Positions 15,584-23,952 of a stretch of DNA of 64,000 nucleotides are shown here, in pieces. Under the pieces are notes generated by a model. The model saw only the letters and a program-made list of their open reading frames with translations. It had not been told where the DNA came from and did not search any database. Position 1 is the first letter of the stretch; each line of letters opens with the position of its first letter. Source of the DNA: AAA164-E04 sp014239995 (lineage in GTDB: Bacteria; Verrucomicrobiota; Verrucomicrobiia; Limisphaerales; AAA164-E04); contig JAQWLM010000027.1 in the NCBI GenBank assembly GCA_029247315.1, positions 23,078 to 87,077 of the forward strand, given 5' to 3'. A program made the position numbers and the translations under genes.

Positions 15584-16953
15584 TCATTAAAAATTTCAGC
15601 ACACTTTTTCTTTCCAGTTCCATGAGGATTTCATGCCTTGTGACACTGTCCCTGATCCTTGCATGGTCAGGTAATGCCGCTGAGCCCAGCGTGTTAAGCC
15701 GTGGCGAACGTTTGAACGGATGGAAGACGCGACCCCTGCTTGAACAGCATTGTCAGGAGATGTTCCTTTCCGTGGTTGAGATTCTTGACCAAGGTCATCA
15801 GGTTGCCCTTGGAACCATCCTATCGGAGGATGGATTGATCGCTACCAAGGCCAGTGAATTTGGCGAATCGCTTGAGGTGAGGCTTCTGGATAACAGCGTT
15901 TATACTCCGGAAATGGTGAGCATTGATGTGGAAAATGACTTTGCGCTTCTCAAAATTAAGGCCCGTGGTCTTCGTCCCGTCATATGGTCCGATGAAACAC
16001 ACGCATCCATGGGTAGCTGGGTAGTATCCCCTCATGAAGATGAGTCCCAGGTACGTTTGGGTGTGGTGAGTGCTGCTGCCAGAGAGGTGACCAAGGCCCC
16101 GGGGGCGCTGGGGGTAACGTTGTCCAACGGGGCTGCTTTCTTTGCGGAGGATGAGGTGCTTGACATGACAGTTCTAGTCAAGCGATTGAAACAACCAGAA
16201 AGAAGCATCGATCGCTGGATGCGATCCCAGCTTTCCGAGGATTCAAAAACTTTGCTGAACCAAAGCGTGGGAGATTCGGCCGAACACTCCGTTATTTTCA
16301 TGCCACTGCTAGGGGAAATGAATGCCCTGCTTGCAGGTCCCTTGATTTACGAGGAAAATCGCTTTGAGGGCCTTGTGCTGAGTGAGGAAACAGATGATCA
16401 GTTTTCGAGAAATTTTCGTGAAAGAAACGTGATGTTGTTAAATCGTCTCCTCATTGAGGATGTCTATCCGCAAGTTTTCATCCGTGGCAAGGCTGCATCG
16501 ATGGCTAGAATACTTGAGGTAAGATCAGGCAGTGCCGCTGCACTCTCTGGGCTGCGAAAAGATGACCTGATCCAATCCATTCAGGCCTTGCCTACGTATG
16601 AATCCAGTGATGTGATTGAGATTATCCGCAAATACGGGCCGGGTGAAACAGTGAAACTTGTCATTCAACGCGGGATGAGCCAAGTGGTTAAAAAGGTGCA
16701 ACTCGGTTACTTCGACACCACCTTTCCGGACCTGGACGCCAATATTGAGCTGAGTGGTGAAATATCACAGCGTCGTACTGGGTTTGACAGGATTATCCAG
16801 CATGATATTCCACTGCCACCCAAGGCCATGGGGGGACCATTGATGACGCTCGATGCCAAGTTCATCGGAATCAACATCGCCCGCTATGATCGTGTTGCAA
16901 CCTTTGCCTTGCCTGCTTCCCTTGTGCAGTCCCTGGTGTCCAAGATGAAGTAG
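15580..16953 (+). CDS. Secreted HtrA-like pseudoprotease with PDZ inside the protease fold
   Basis: This 457-residue protein (from the ATG that overlaps the previous stop; the frame stays open a further 21 bp upstream) has a signal peptide ending about residue 34 (NAAEP). Strands of a trypsin-like barrel are seen at 60-165, but the His position reads TKAS instead of TAAH; the Asp is kept (NDFALL, Asp120). A PDZ-like domain lies at about 298-372 (ASMARILEVRSGSAAALSGL, then GPGETVKLVIQRG). Only after it comes the barrel end that normally carries the Ser: IIQHDIPLPPKAMGGPL, with Met417 where Ser should be, then IGINIAR and FALPASLV. Thus it should be inactive and has an unusual domain order. Its partner at 14573 is intact, so this may be its regulator or substrate adaptor. 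Confidence 0.88.
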   Translation: MIIKNFSTLFLSSSMRISCLVTLSLILAWSGNAAEPSVLSRGERLNGWKTRPLLEQHCQEMFLSVVEILDQGHQVALGTILSEDGLIATKASEFGESLEVRLLDNSVYTPEMVSIDVENDFALLKIKARGLRPVIWSDETHASMGSWVVSPHEDESQVRLGVVSAAAREVTKAPGALGVTLSNGAAFFAEDEVLDMTVLVKRLKQPERSIDRWMRSQLSEDSKTLLNQSVGDSAEHSVIFMPLLGEMNALLAGPLIYEENRFEGLVLSEETDDQFSRNFRERNVMLLNRLLIEDVYPQVFIRGKAASMARILEVRSGSAAALSGLRKDDLIQSIQALPTYESSDVIEIIRKYGPGETVKLVIQRGMSQVVKKVQLGYFDTTFPDLDANIELSGEISQRRTGFDRIIQHDIPLPPKAMGGPLMTLDAKFIGINIARYDRVATFALPASLVQSLVSKMK

Positions 16954-16990
16954 TTACCAGGTCCGGGGTATAATGGGTGTCCTGGAAGTG

Positions 16991-17413
16991 TCATCTAAGA
17001 AACGCACACCGAGGTCTTGCGCACCGCTTTTTTTTCAAGTGGAGGCGCATGGGATAAAAAAAGCTTAAACCAGCAAAAAACCGAAACTGGGAATCCAGTT
17101 CTCCAGTAACAAGGGCTGTGACATTGCCCATGGAAAGTGCGCGGCATTCATGGGACGTCTCATCCTCCGCATAAATGCCATGGGTAATCAATTGGGCCCG
17201 GTCAACCTGATAGGGCGTGGCGGTCCATTGTTCCCCTAAGTCACGATGTGACTTGGCCATCAGGCACACCGTCGTTGTCATGCCCAGAGATCCAAGGACG
17301 CCGCCCAGGGAATGGCCATCATGGTTTGCGGCCGAGAGCCAGTCAGTCAGGCAGCATATTGCCGGAAGCAGAGCCATTCCTGTGAACGAGAGAAGCATGC
17401 CCGGCAGTTTCAA
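16991..17413 (-). pseudogene. Frameshifted isoprenylcysteine methyltransferase-family (ICMT-like) gene
   Basis: The open frame gives 140 residues with hydrophobic N-terminal helices and the family phrase SHRDLGEQWTATPYQV, then LITHGIY. In the family, GIY is followed by R-x-x-RHPMYAA. In this frame the text changes to AEDETSHECR, but the +1 frame reads RRMRRPMNAAHF and then WAMSQPLLLENWIPSFG, an excellent family match. So a frameshift lies just after the GIY codons near 17170. A second break follows: that +1 frame soon meets a stop beside poly-T and poly-A runs. ICMT-like enzymes methylate small or lipid-linked substrates at the membrane. It lies 22 bp after the SDR gene on the same strand. 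Sequencing error at homopolymers is an alternative to true decay. Confidence 0.65.
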
Positions 17414-17435
17414 TATTCTGGTGGGCGAAGGTCAT

Positions 17436-18209
17436 TCATGCACGTGGGCCAAGGTTGGCACCTCCATCGCAGACAATCGTTTGGGCAGTGATCAGATCGG
17501 AACCAGTGATCAGCGAAACCACGGCTTCTGCAACATCGTCTGGCGAACAGACCTTGCCCAGCAGCGCCTTGGATACATGCCTTGCTTTTGTAATTTCATA
17601 GTGTTCTTTCAAGCCTTTTTGGGTCCAGTCGTCAGCAATGAAACCCGGGGCAACTGAATTGACCCTTACGCTGGGGGCCAGGATTCTTGCCAGCGATAAG
17701 GTCATGTTGATCAAGGCGGCTTTGGAGGCGCAGTAGGCGAGGGAACTGCCATTGCCAATGATGCCTGCAATGCTTGTGATGTTGATCACCTCACCGCCGT
17801 CTTGAGCGGACTCAAGCCAGCTCTGAGCGGCACGGGTGCAGTAGAATGGACCCATCACATTGGTTTGCAGGACACGGTTCCAGTGTTCTTCTGTTAATTG
17901 ATCAAGATCGGCAAATGGGAGAAAATCTGTTGTGGCGGCGTTGTTCACCAGAATGTCCAGTTGTCCCCATTGCTGAACACACTCCCGGATCAGCCGTTGG
18001 CAGTCCTTTTCCGATGCCACATCGGCCTGGACCAATTGGCATGGCGTATCGTATGCCTTTATTTCCTTCAGAACGCCTTCAGCCTCTCCTTGCGATTGTC
18101 TGTAGTTCACCACAACCCTGCATCCCTTGGATGCAAGCTGAAGCGCTACCGATCTCCCGACACCTCGGCTTGAGCCGGTGACGATTGCTACCTTACCATT
18201 GACTTCCAT
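17436..18209 (-). CDS. Short-chain dehydrogenase/reductase (SDR), FabG-like
   Basis: This 257-residue protein is a classical SDR. It has the NAD(P)-binding motif TGSSRGVG at about residues 11-18, the structural NNA motif (LVNNAA, about 90), a catalytic Ser in the block NITSIAGIIG and the YxxxK pair in YCASK (about 158-162). An Arg-rich N-terminal region suggests NADPH preference. It would reduce a ketone or oxidise an alcohol in the cytoplasm, as 3-oxoacyl-ACP reductase or a sugar/polyol dehydrogenase does. It starts 21 bp away from, and diverges from, the sulfatase at 18231, and is followed by the broken ICMT-like gene. The FabG name is only a best-known relative; there are no other fatty acid genes nearby. 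Confidence 0.92.
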   Translation of the reverse strand: MEVNGKVAIVTGSSRGVGRSVALQLASKGCRVVVNYRQSQGEAEGVLKEIKAYDTPCQLVQADVASEKDCQRLIRECVQQWGQLDILVNNAATTDFLPFADLDQLTEEHWNRVLQTNVMGPFYCTRAAQSWLESAQDGGEVINITSIAGIIGNGSSLAYCASKAALINMTLSLARILAPSVRVNSVAPGFIADDWTQKGLKEHYEITKARHVSKALLGKVCSPDDVAEAVVSLITGSDLITAQTIVCDGGANLGPRA

Positions 18210-18260
18210 GCCCTTTATTCTTGCTGGTCAGTGCGTGTTGACAATGATAATCATGGATGC

Positions 18261-19637
18261 ATGTCTCCGCTGCCTTCCGATAACCTTTCCCGGTGTTCCT
18301 GCATTCGCATACCCATCCTTTGGATGCTTGTGGCATCCCTTCTCGCTACCTCCATTTGTCTTCACGCCGTCAGACCCAACCTGATCCTGATTCTTGCGGA
18401 TGATTTGGGTTATGGGGATTTGAGTTGCTATGGCAATCAGGCCTTCACTACCCCTATGCTGGACCGGATGGCAGCCGAGGGATTAAGGTTTACAGACTTT
18501 CATTCCAGCGGTCCGGTGTGCAGCCCTACACGGGCTGGGTTGATGACCGGTAGGTATCAGCAGCGCAGCGGGATTCCCGGGGTGGTGAATGCTGATTTCA
18601 AAGCCAATCGACATCATGGATTGTATCCTGCGGAGGTGACCATGCCCGAGTTGATGCTGGATGCAGGATATCGAACGGCTATGTTTGGGAAGTGGCATCT
18701 GGGTTATAGGAAAAAATTTAATCCTGTACACCATGGGTTCGAGATTTTTCGTGGTTATGTCAGTGGTAACATTGACTACCATTCCCATGTGGATCGGATG
18801 GGAGTTTTTGACTGGTGGAACGCCAACCAACTTGAGAATGAAGAGGGCTATTCAACTTCATTGATCACGCAGCACGCACTTGATTTCATTGAACGCACCC
18901 GGGAAGATCCTTTTTTTCTCTACCTTGCATACGAGGCACCTCACGATCCCTATCAGGGGCCCAATGATCCACCCATACGGGTTGAGGGCAAGATCGTCCC
19001 CAACCGCTATGAACCAGGTCGAATTCCCCGGGCCTATCGTGAGATGGTACAGGTCATGGATGAGGGTATTGGCCTTATTTTGGATGCCCTCAAGAGACAG
19101 GGCCTGGATCGCAATACACTGGTGTTTTTTTTCTCGGATAATGGCGCCAACAGGCATGGAAGCAATGGGGCATTGCGTGGCTACAAGGGGAGTCTCTGGG
19201 AAGGGGGTCACAGGGTGCCCGCCATTGCCTGGTGGCCGACGGTGATTCCCCCTAACTGTTTCTGTGATGACCTGGCCATCAGCCTGGATGTGATGCCGAC
19301 CCTAATGGACCTGGCAGGTGCCACTTTGCCTGATGGGCACGTGCTGGATGGGCGATCCTTAAAACCTGCTTTTCTGAAAGGATCCCTGCCTGATCGATCA
19401 CGCAGTCTTTTCTGGGCCTATGGTTCCAAGCGTGCCATGCGTGACGGCCCCTGGAAGTTCCTTATGGATACCCAACAACCTGATAAGTTTCAGCTTTTTC
19501 ATCTTGATGAGGATGAGGCTGAGCAGGTTAACCTTGCTCCTGATCATCCAGAAAAAAGCAAACGGATGCGATCTGATTTGTCGACGTGGCTGCAGGGCGT
19601 GAATCTTGACGCAACGGAACAGGAACCTGTCTTGTAG
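18261..19637 (+). CDS. Secreted sulfatase, formylglycine-dependent
   Basis: From the ATG at 18261 (a GTG at 18231 is also open) the protein is 458 residues, with a signal peptide whose hydrophobic core is about residues 20-33. The metal-binding ADDLGYGDL motif follows at about 47-55 and the active-site motif CSPTR has Cys87 for formylglycine conversion. FGKWHLG and FSDNGANR are further family blocks. It is only moderately like the sulfatase at 1587; the local texts around the active site differ (CSPTR versus CAPSR, HSSGP versus YAGSP), suggesting different substrates. It diverges from the SDR gene. Like the other sulfatase it is likely periplasmic or surface located and acts on sulfated glycans. 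Confidence 0.95.
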   Translation: MSPLPSDNLSRCSCIRIPILWMLVASLLATSICLHAVRPNLILILADDLGYGDLSCYGNQAFTTPMLDRMAAEGLRFTDFHSSGPVCSPTRAGLMTGRYQQRSGIPGVVNADFKANRHHGLYPAEVTMPELMLDAGYRTAMFGKWHLGYRKKFNPVHHGFEIFRGYVSGNIDYHSHVDRMGVFDWWNANQLENEEGYSTSLITQHALDFIERTREDPFFLYLAYEAPHDPYQGPNDPPIRVEGKIVPNRYEPGRIPRAYREMVQVMDEGIGLILDALKRQGLDRNTLVFFFSDNGANRHGSNGALRGYKGSLWEGGHRVPAIAWWPTVIPPNCFCDDLAISLDVMPTLMDLAGATLPDGHVLDGRSLKPAFLKGSLPDRSRSLFWAYGSKRAMRDGPWKFLMDTQQPDKFQLFHLDEDEAEQVNLAPDHPEKSKRMRSDLSTWLQGVNLDATEQEPVL

Positions 19638-20675
19638 ACTCGATGTGCACGTGCAAACTTTCTGAAAAATGATCTGAAGCAAGTCGTTTTCAGGTTTGAG
19701 AAATCAGTTCCAGTAAAGAGATGATTTGTTTGGGATTCGTGTGTCATACCGCATCCGATCAAAAATGCATGTGGGTTTCATGGCGTATTTATCTGAATGG
19801 CAAAAGGGCATTACATGAACACCATCCTTCGTTATAAAACCTGTTTACAGTTGTCATGGACAGACCTGGGGCACAAGCCAATGATGGAACCATGGATCTT
19901 TATGATCACCTGAAACTAAGTGTTATCAGTGGGAAGGATTGCTCCGTAGCTCCGAGCTTGAAAAACGATCAGGGAGAGTATTTGAATAGGGTTTGCCATG
20001 AATAGCTAAGTGCCACAGGAAATCTTCAGCCATCATGCAGCCACGGACCATACATCCCCGGTAAAGCCAGTTCCGACACCGCCCCTGGCTCCCCCGAATG
20101 TCAGTGGGGCAAAGACCCGTCAACAAGCAGTTCGCAGGATTCACCAGGTCAAGGAAGGTTTTTTTACCGTGTATCCTGTCTTTGAGCTTAACTTTACCAC
20201 ACTGTTCTCAGTGGCATTTCTCCTTCTTGATCGCCCTCAAGAATTTTTTCTGTTAGCAATGCAAGCATTACCTTCCATTGGGCGTGATTTACCCAGGTGG
20301 AACGAGTTTTTTTACTCGAAAGAAACTCGGTGATTTGAGATGAATATCGCAGCTTGTTCATATAAAAGCGCGTCCATGATGCCACGGTGATGGGTTCGGT
20401 TCGGCGTCGCGGCGTTCTTCAGGCGAGTTTGCTTTGAAGTCAGCACCATTTTCAAAATCACCCTTGAATGGATGTGTGCAGGACAGGGCAAGAACTTTTT
20501 TAGAGCAATTCTCATCTTAGAATACAACAGAACACCGAGCTTCTTTTCGAAGGACTTGCGGAAAAAGGATTAGATTTAGAAATCTACTTGTGTCTTGTCA
20601 CAAGTGTGGGTATCACGCATTGGTATCAACGAGCTCTGGACACTTTGTAACATTTTAACACGATACGGATAAATT
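19638..20675. other. Gene-poor region of about 1 kb
   Basis: No convincing gene is visible on either strand between the sulfatase stop and the YebC-family start. Short open frames here (up to 107 codons) overlap on opposite strands, lack recognisable motifs and lack Shine-Dalgarno sequences. I see no match to tmRNA, RNase P or SRP RNA cores. Near the right end a 7-bp inverted repeat (ACTTGTG and CACAAGT, loop 6 nt, 20586-20605) lies 70 bp upstream of the YebC-family gene and could be part of its control region. The stretch may be a decayed gene, an untranslated leader or hold an unrecognised RNA. Confidence 0.5.
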
Positions 20676-21401
20676 ATGGGACGACAATGGCTTCATTCAA
20701 AGAAGGCTGTGGCCTCCAAAAAAAAGGCTCAGGCCACGGGGAAACTCGTGCGTGAAATCGTGGTGGCTGCCAAGTTGGGAGGAGTGGATCCAGAAATGAA
20801 TCCACGTCTGGCGCAGGCTTGTGAGAAGGCCCGCAAGGCCAGTGTTTCAAAGGATGTGATTGAGCGTGCCTGTAAGAAAGGGGGAGGTGGTGACGAGACC
20901 TCGCTGAGTTCTCTGATGTTTGAGGGCTATGCTCCCCATAAGGTGCCGGTTATTGTTGAGACCCTTACCGACAACCCAAACCGAACTGCTCCCGAGTTGA
21001 GAGTGCTTTTCAGAAAGGGTCAGTTGGGTGCACCAGGGAGTAACAAGTTTCTCTTTGACCTGGTCGGTATGGTAGAAGCCTATCGTGATGCTGGGGAATT
21101 GGATCTCGAAGAGATTGCCATTGAGGCCGGTGCCAACGAGGTGGAAACACTGAGTAACAGCCAGAACGATGATATTCCTGAGGATGCCTTAGGTGCGCGG
21201 TTCCTCTGTGAACGAGGCGATATTCATGCCGTTTCCAAGTGGTTGGCGGCGCATGACTGGAAGATTGTCACCAGTGAACCTGGTTATATTTCCAAAAACA
21301 ACTGTCAACTCAAGGAGGATCAGTATGAGGAAGTCGGGGCCTTTCTCGAAGACCTGGATGAGCATGATGATGTGCACCGCATTTGGGCCGCTTTGCCCTA
21401 G
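20676..21401 (+). CDS. YebC/TACO1-family protein
   Basis: This 241-residue protein matches the YebC/PmpR family over its full length: N-terminal KLVREIVVAAKLGGVDPEMNPRL, the middle VIVETLTDNPNRTAPELR, and C-terminal segments rich in acidic residues. It begins MGRQW rather than the common MAGHSKW, which recalls the YeeN subgroup. Members were long listed as transcriptional regulators; more recent work ties the family to translation of difficult (for example proline-rich) sequences. It acts in the cytoplasm. It stands alone: a 1-kb gene-poor gap lies upstream and the convergent esterase gene downstream, with a 14-bp perfect palindrome between them. Confidence 0.94.
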   Translation: MGRQWLHSKKAVASKKKAQATGKLVREIVVAAKLGGVDPEMNPRLAQACEKARKASVSKDVIERACKKGGGGDETSLSSLMFEGYAPHKVPVIVETLTDNPNRTAPELRVLFRKGQLGAPGSNKFLFDLVGMVEAYRDAGELDLEEIAIEAGANEVETLSNSQNDDIPEDALGARFLCERGDIHAVSKWLAAHDWKIVTSEPGYISKNNCQLKEDQYEEVGAFLEDLDEHDDVHRIWAALP

Positions 21402-21453
21402 TCACCAATACTTAAATGTGCCCAAACCCTGTTGTGCAATCTGCATTGATATC

Positions 21454-21467
21454 CAGGAGCGCTCCTG
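21454..21467. terminator. Perfect palindrome between convergent genes
   Basis: CAGGAGCGCTCCTG is a perfect 14-bp palindrome between the stop of the YebC-family gene and the stop of the esterase gene, which converge. It would form a short hairpin in both transcripts. The flanking A run gives a weak uridine tract only on the 5' side of the minus transcript, so true intrinsic termination is uncertain; it may instead be a bidirectional end-processing signal. Confidence 0.35.
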
Positions 21468-21494
21468 AAAAGGATACTCTCCAGGCTACTTTTT

Positions 21495-22610
21495 TCAGTG
21501 TGATTCACCTTGTTTCAGTGTTTTTTCCATGAAGGCGTAGGCCGCATGTCGGACTTCTTCCGGGAAGTCATGGCCACATTTCGGGTGCATCAGATGAAGA
21601 GAGTCATCTTGCCCCAATAGTTGAAATACCGGACGTGCTGCGCGGACAACTTTTGTAACGCTTGACCATTTGAAATTTGTGTCCCCAAGGGGGGCACTGA
21701 TGAAAAGGCCCCTTGGTGCCAGAGCCGCGACAAGCTCGTGAAAATCAAACGGTATTTTCTCCAGTTCATAATCCAGTAGTCGTGGCATGTATCGGTTGCT
21801 GGTCCATCCAAGGATGTTGCCACCCTTATAGTCCAGAAATGAATCAAATCCACAGCTGGAGGCAACTACCTGCAGGCGTTCATCGAGCACAGCTGTATAG
21901 ATAGCATTATGGCCACCCAGAGAGTGCCCAATGGCCGCAAAACCCGATGCATCGACTTCGGGCATGGAAGCGAGCAAGTCCAGTCCTCTTCGATTATCCC
22001 AGATTGCCTTCATGGTGCCACTGGCATAGCCGAGTGCTGCCAGATCGGGTTGATAATTGGCCAAGAGAGGGTAAGCAGGGGAAAGGGTGACCCATCCCCT
22101 CTCTGCCAGTTCGTGGGCGTATTGTCTTCCGCTCCTGCCGCCGAGCCCCACTACCACTTTGTGCCCCACGCGATCATCGGTTGGGTGCAGACAGAGTGCT
22201 GCTTTCACCTTCCTGCCGGGCTGCAGCGCCCGCTTGGGAATACAGAGATAGGCTGGTGTTCTGGACCCAGGTTCTGTCTGATACGTGATCCGCTGGCGTA
22301 TGTAGGAACCCACGTCTGTTTCCTCCAACACTCGGAGGTCCAGGTTACATCGACTGTTATCATCAGGCATGTCGCCCATCACGGCAGTCATGCCGTCGAG
22401 GATTTGCTTGCGTCGTTTGATCCACTCCTTGGCATGGGTTATGGTGACCGGAATGCCGTTGCTTGCGCGGAACAGCAGCAGATTGCTTCTCGGTAAGCGC
22501 TGGGTATTTGGAGGCTTTCCCAGTTGAGCCTCGATACTCAAGTGACTCCATAGACAAAGGAAGCAAACAAGTCCTGCAAATATCCCTGTGTGACGTAAAC
22601 CAAACCGCAT
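21495..22610 (-). CDS. Secreted alpha/beta-hydrolase, acetyl-xylan-esterase-like
   Basis: From the ATG at 22610, two bases after the NagA stop, the protein is 371 residues with a signal peptide (about 1-27). An ATG at 22625 would overlap the NagA gene and only lengthen the signal. The nucleophile elbow is GHSLGGHN in the middle of the chain, and CGHDFP near the C-terminus probably provides the catalytic His. The fold and order fit the family of bacterial alpha/beta hydrolases that includes acetyl-xylan esterases and dienelactone-type hydrolases. It would cleave an ester outside the cytoplasm. Coupling to the NagA-like gene suggests removal of substituents from an amino-sugar-containing glycan, but the substrate is not known. 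Confidence 0.85.
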   Translation of the reverse strand: MRFGLRHTGIFAGLVCFLCLWSHLSIEAQLGKPPNTQRLPRSNLLLFRASNGIPVTITHAKEWIKRRKQILDGMTAVMGDMPDDNSRCNLDLRVLEETDVGSYIRQRITYQTEPGSRTPAYLCIPKRALQPGRKVKAALCLHPTDDRVGHKVVVGLGGRSGRQYAHELAERGWVTLSPAYPLLANYQPDLAALGYASGTMKAIWDNRRGLDLLASMPEVDASGFAAIGHSLGGHNAIYTAVLDERLQVVASSCGFDSFLDYKGGNILGWTSNRYMPRLLDYELEKIPFDFHELVAALAPRGLFISAPLGDTNFKWSSVTKVVRAARPVFQLLGQDDSLHLMHPKCGHDFPEEVRHAAYAFMEKTLKQGESH

Positions 22611-22612
22611 GA

Positions 22613-23752
22613 TCAAGGCTTCCATGTCGGGTTTGTTTGAATGTTGAAGGGAGTGTCTGGCATGGCTTCAATGATGCAGAAACTGGAGGGTGATCCGGGG
22701 TCGAGTCCTGTTGGAAGTTCCATCCAACGTGCGGGAATCTCCGAAAAATGTTGCCACACTTCACGCCAACTCACACCGAGCATGGCGGCTGCACGTTCAA
22801 TGCCCTCGCGGGGACTCAGGGCGGATCCTGCAAAATTGGTTTTTCCAGGTTGATGTACGATCTGGTCCTCCCCGATCTCCAGTTCAAGATGTCCGATGGT
22901 GTAGTGGCCCGGTTCCGCCCCAGCACCCGACATGGCATCGGTGGTATAGTAGATCCTGTGACCCGGGATAAGGCGATGCAGGATGCGGAATAAAGTGGGT
23001 GAAACATGCATCTTGTCCGGGATCAAGCCAGTGAACCATGGGCCCGAATCAAGTGCTCGAAACAGTTGATTGTCGTGCCTGTCAAGTTGCTGTGGGCAGG
23101 CGTTCCCAAGATGAGTGAACCCGGAGGCACCCGCATCACTTGCGCATGCCAGTGTAGCAGCATTTGCATCGGTATGTCCCAGACTGACACGTAAGCCGGA
23201 TCGAGCGGCTTCTTTGATCGCCTCCATACTGCCGGGACGCTCCGGAGCCAGGGTTAGCAGCACAGGGTCATCCAGAGTGATGTTACGTAATTCCTGAATC
23301 AACTTGATACTGGGATCACTCATGCTGGGAACATGATGGGCACCGCAATACCCCGGAGTTTCGGATAGGAATGGGCCCTCCAGATGCCACCCTGCAATGG
23401 ATGCGCGCAGGATTGGATTGGTATCACGTATGCGCTTGATGCGTTTGAGCCGTTTCATCATGGTATCCCATGGTGCAGTGATGAGTGTCAGGAAACATCG
23501 GCTACAACCGTCCCTGGCAAGGCTTGAAAGGGCCTTTAGAAGATCATCTTCCGTGGTTTCTTCTTGCTGAAAATCGATACCTCCGTATCCATTGATCTGC
23601 AGATCTACCATACCCGGCGCAAGCCATCTTTCTTTGAGTGGGTCAGGCTGGGTGGGGCGGACGTGCTGGATGGTAGCGTGGTCAAAGGTGACTTCTATCC
23701 AGCGACCGGACCGCCAGTCCCGTCCCTGAATAGCATGGGTCAGATTGCTCAT
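22613..23752 (-). CDS. nagA: N-acetylglucosamine-6-phosphate deacetylase
   Basis: This 379-residue protein is a NagA-type amidohydrolase that converts GlcNAc-6-phosphate to glucosamine-6-phosphate plus acetate in the cytoplasm. Key blocks are APGMVDLQINGYGGIDF near the N-terminus (NagA replaces the usual HxH by QxN, as seen here), HLEGPFLS with the metal-binding Glu, SLGHTDA and the catalytic Asp in TTDAMSG. Length is normal for the family. It lies directly upstream of the secreted esterase. A tandem 10-bp repeat lies 39 bp upstream of the start. There is no nagB in the window. The next gene upstream, a PfkB kinase, is on the same strand across a gap of about 200 bp. Confidence 0.92.
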   Translation of the reverse strand: MSNLTHAIQGRDWRSGRWIEVTFDHATIQHVRPTQPDPLKERWLAPGMVDLQINGYGGIDFQQEETTEDDLLKALSSLARDGCSRCFLTLITAPWDTMMKRLKRIKRIRDTNPILRASIAGWHLEGPFLSETPGYCGAHHVPSMSDPSIKLIQELRNITLDDPVLLTLAPERPGSMEAIKEAARSGLRVSLGHTDANAATLACASDAGASGFTHLGNACPQQLDRHDNQLFRALDSGPWFTGLIPDKMHVSPTLFRILHRLIPGHRIYYTTDAMSGAGAEPGHYTIGHLELEIGEDQIVHQPGKTNFAGSALSPREGIERAAAMLGVSWREVWQHFSEIPARWMELPTGLDPGSPSSFCIIEAMPDTPFNIQTNPTWKP

Positions 23753-23790
23753 GGTGGTGTTCAGGGATCAAAACTCGCAGGAGCATTGCA

Positions 23791-23815
23791 GTTCAATGCG
23801 GTTCAATGCGGTTCA
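23791..23815. repeat. Tandem 10-bp repeat upstream of nagA
   Basis: GTTCAATGCG occurs twice head to tail (23791-23810) and a third partial copy (GTTCA) follows. It ends about 60 bp and begins about 39 bp upstream of the nagA start. Short direct repeats at this position may be binding sites for a regulator, for instance one that responds to an amino sugar. No protein is known to bind it from this evidence. Confidence 0.5.
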
Positions 23816-23952
23816 TGGGGTGTGGAACTCTCCCGATCCCAAGTGTGCATCACGGCAGTCTAGTCTCTTCACTGCTAATGACACAAGTGCGGATATCGAC
23901 TGAGAGTTTCGAGATGTCGATGGTCGGGCCACAGGTGAATTTGGTGCATGTA

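Noticed and set aside
16954..16990. CCAGG/CCTGG pairing between convergent genes as a terminator
   Set aside because: The stem is only five bp with a long loop and no T tract on either side.
17436..18209. SDR named as a fatty-acid fabG
   Set aside because: The SDR family is broad and no fatty acid gene is adjacent, so only a family-level name is justified.
23791..23815. 10-bp repeats considered as the end of a mobile element
   Set aside because: No transposase, no terminal inverted repeats and no target duplication are visible nearby.
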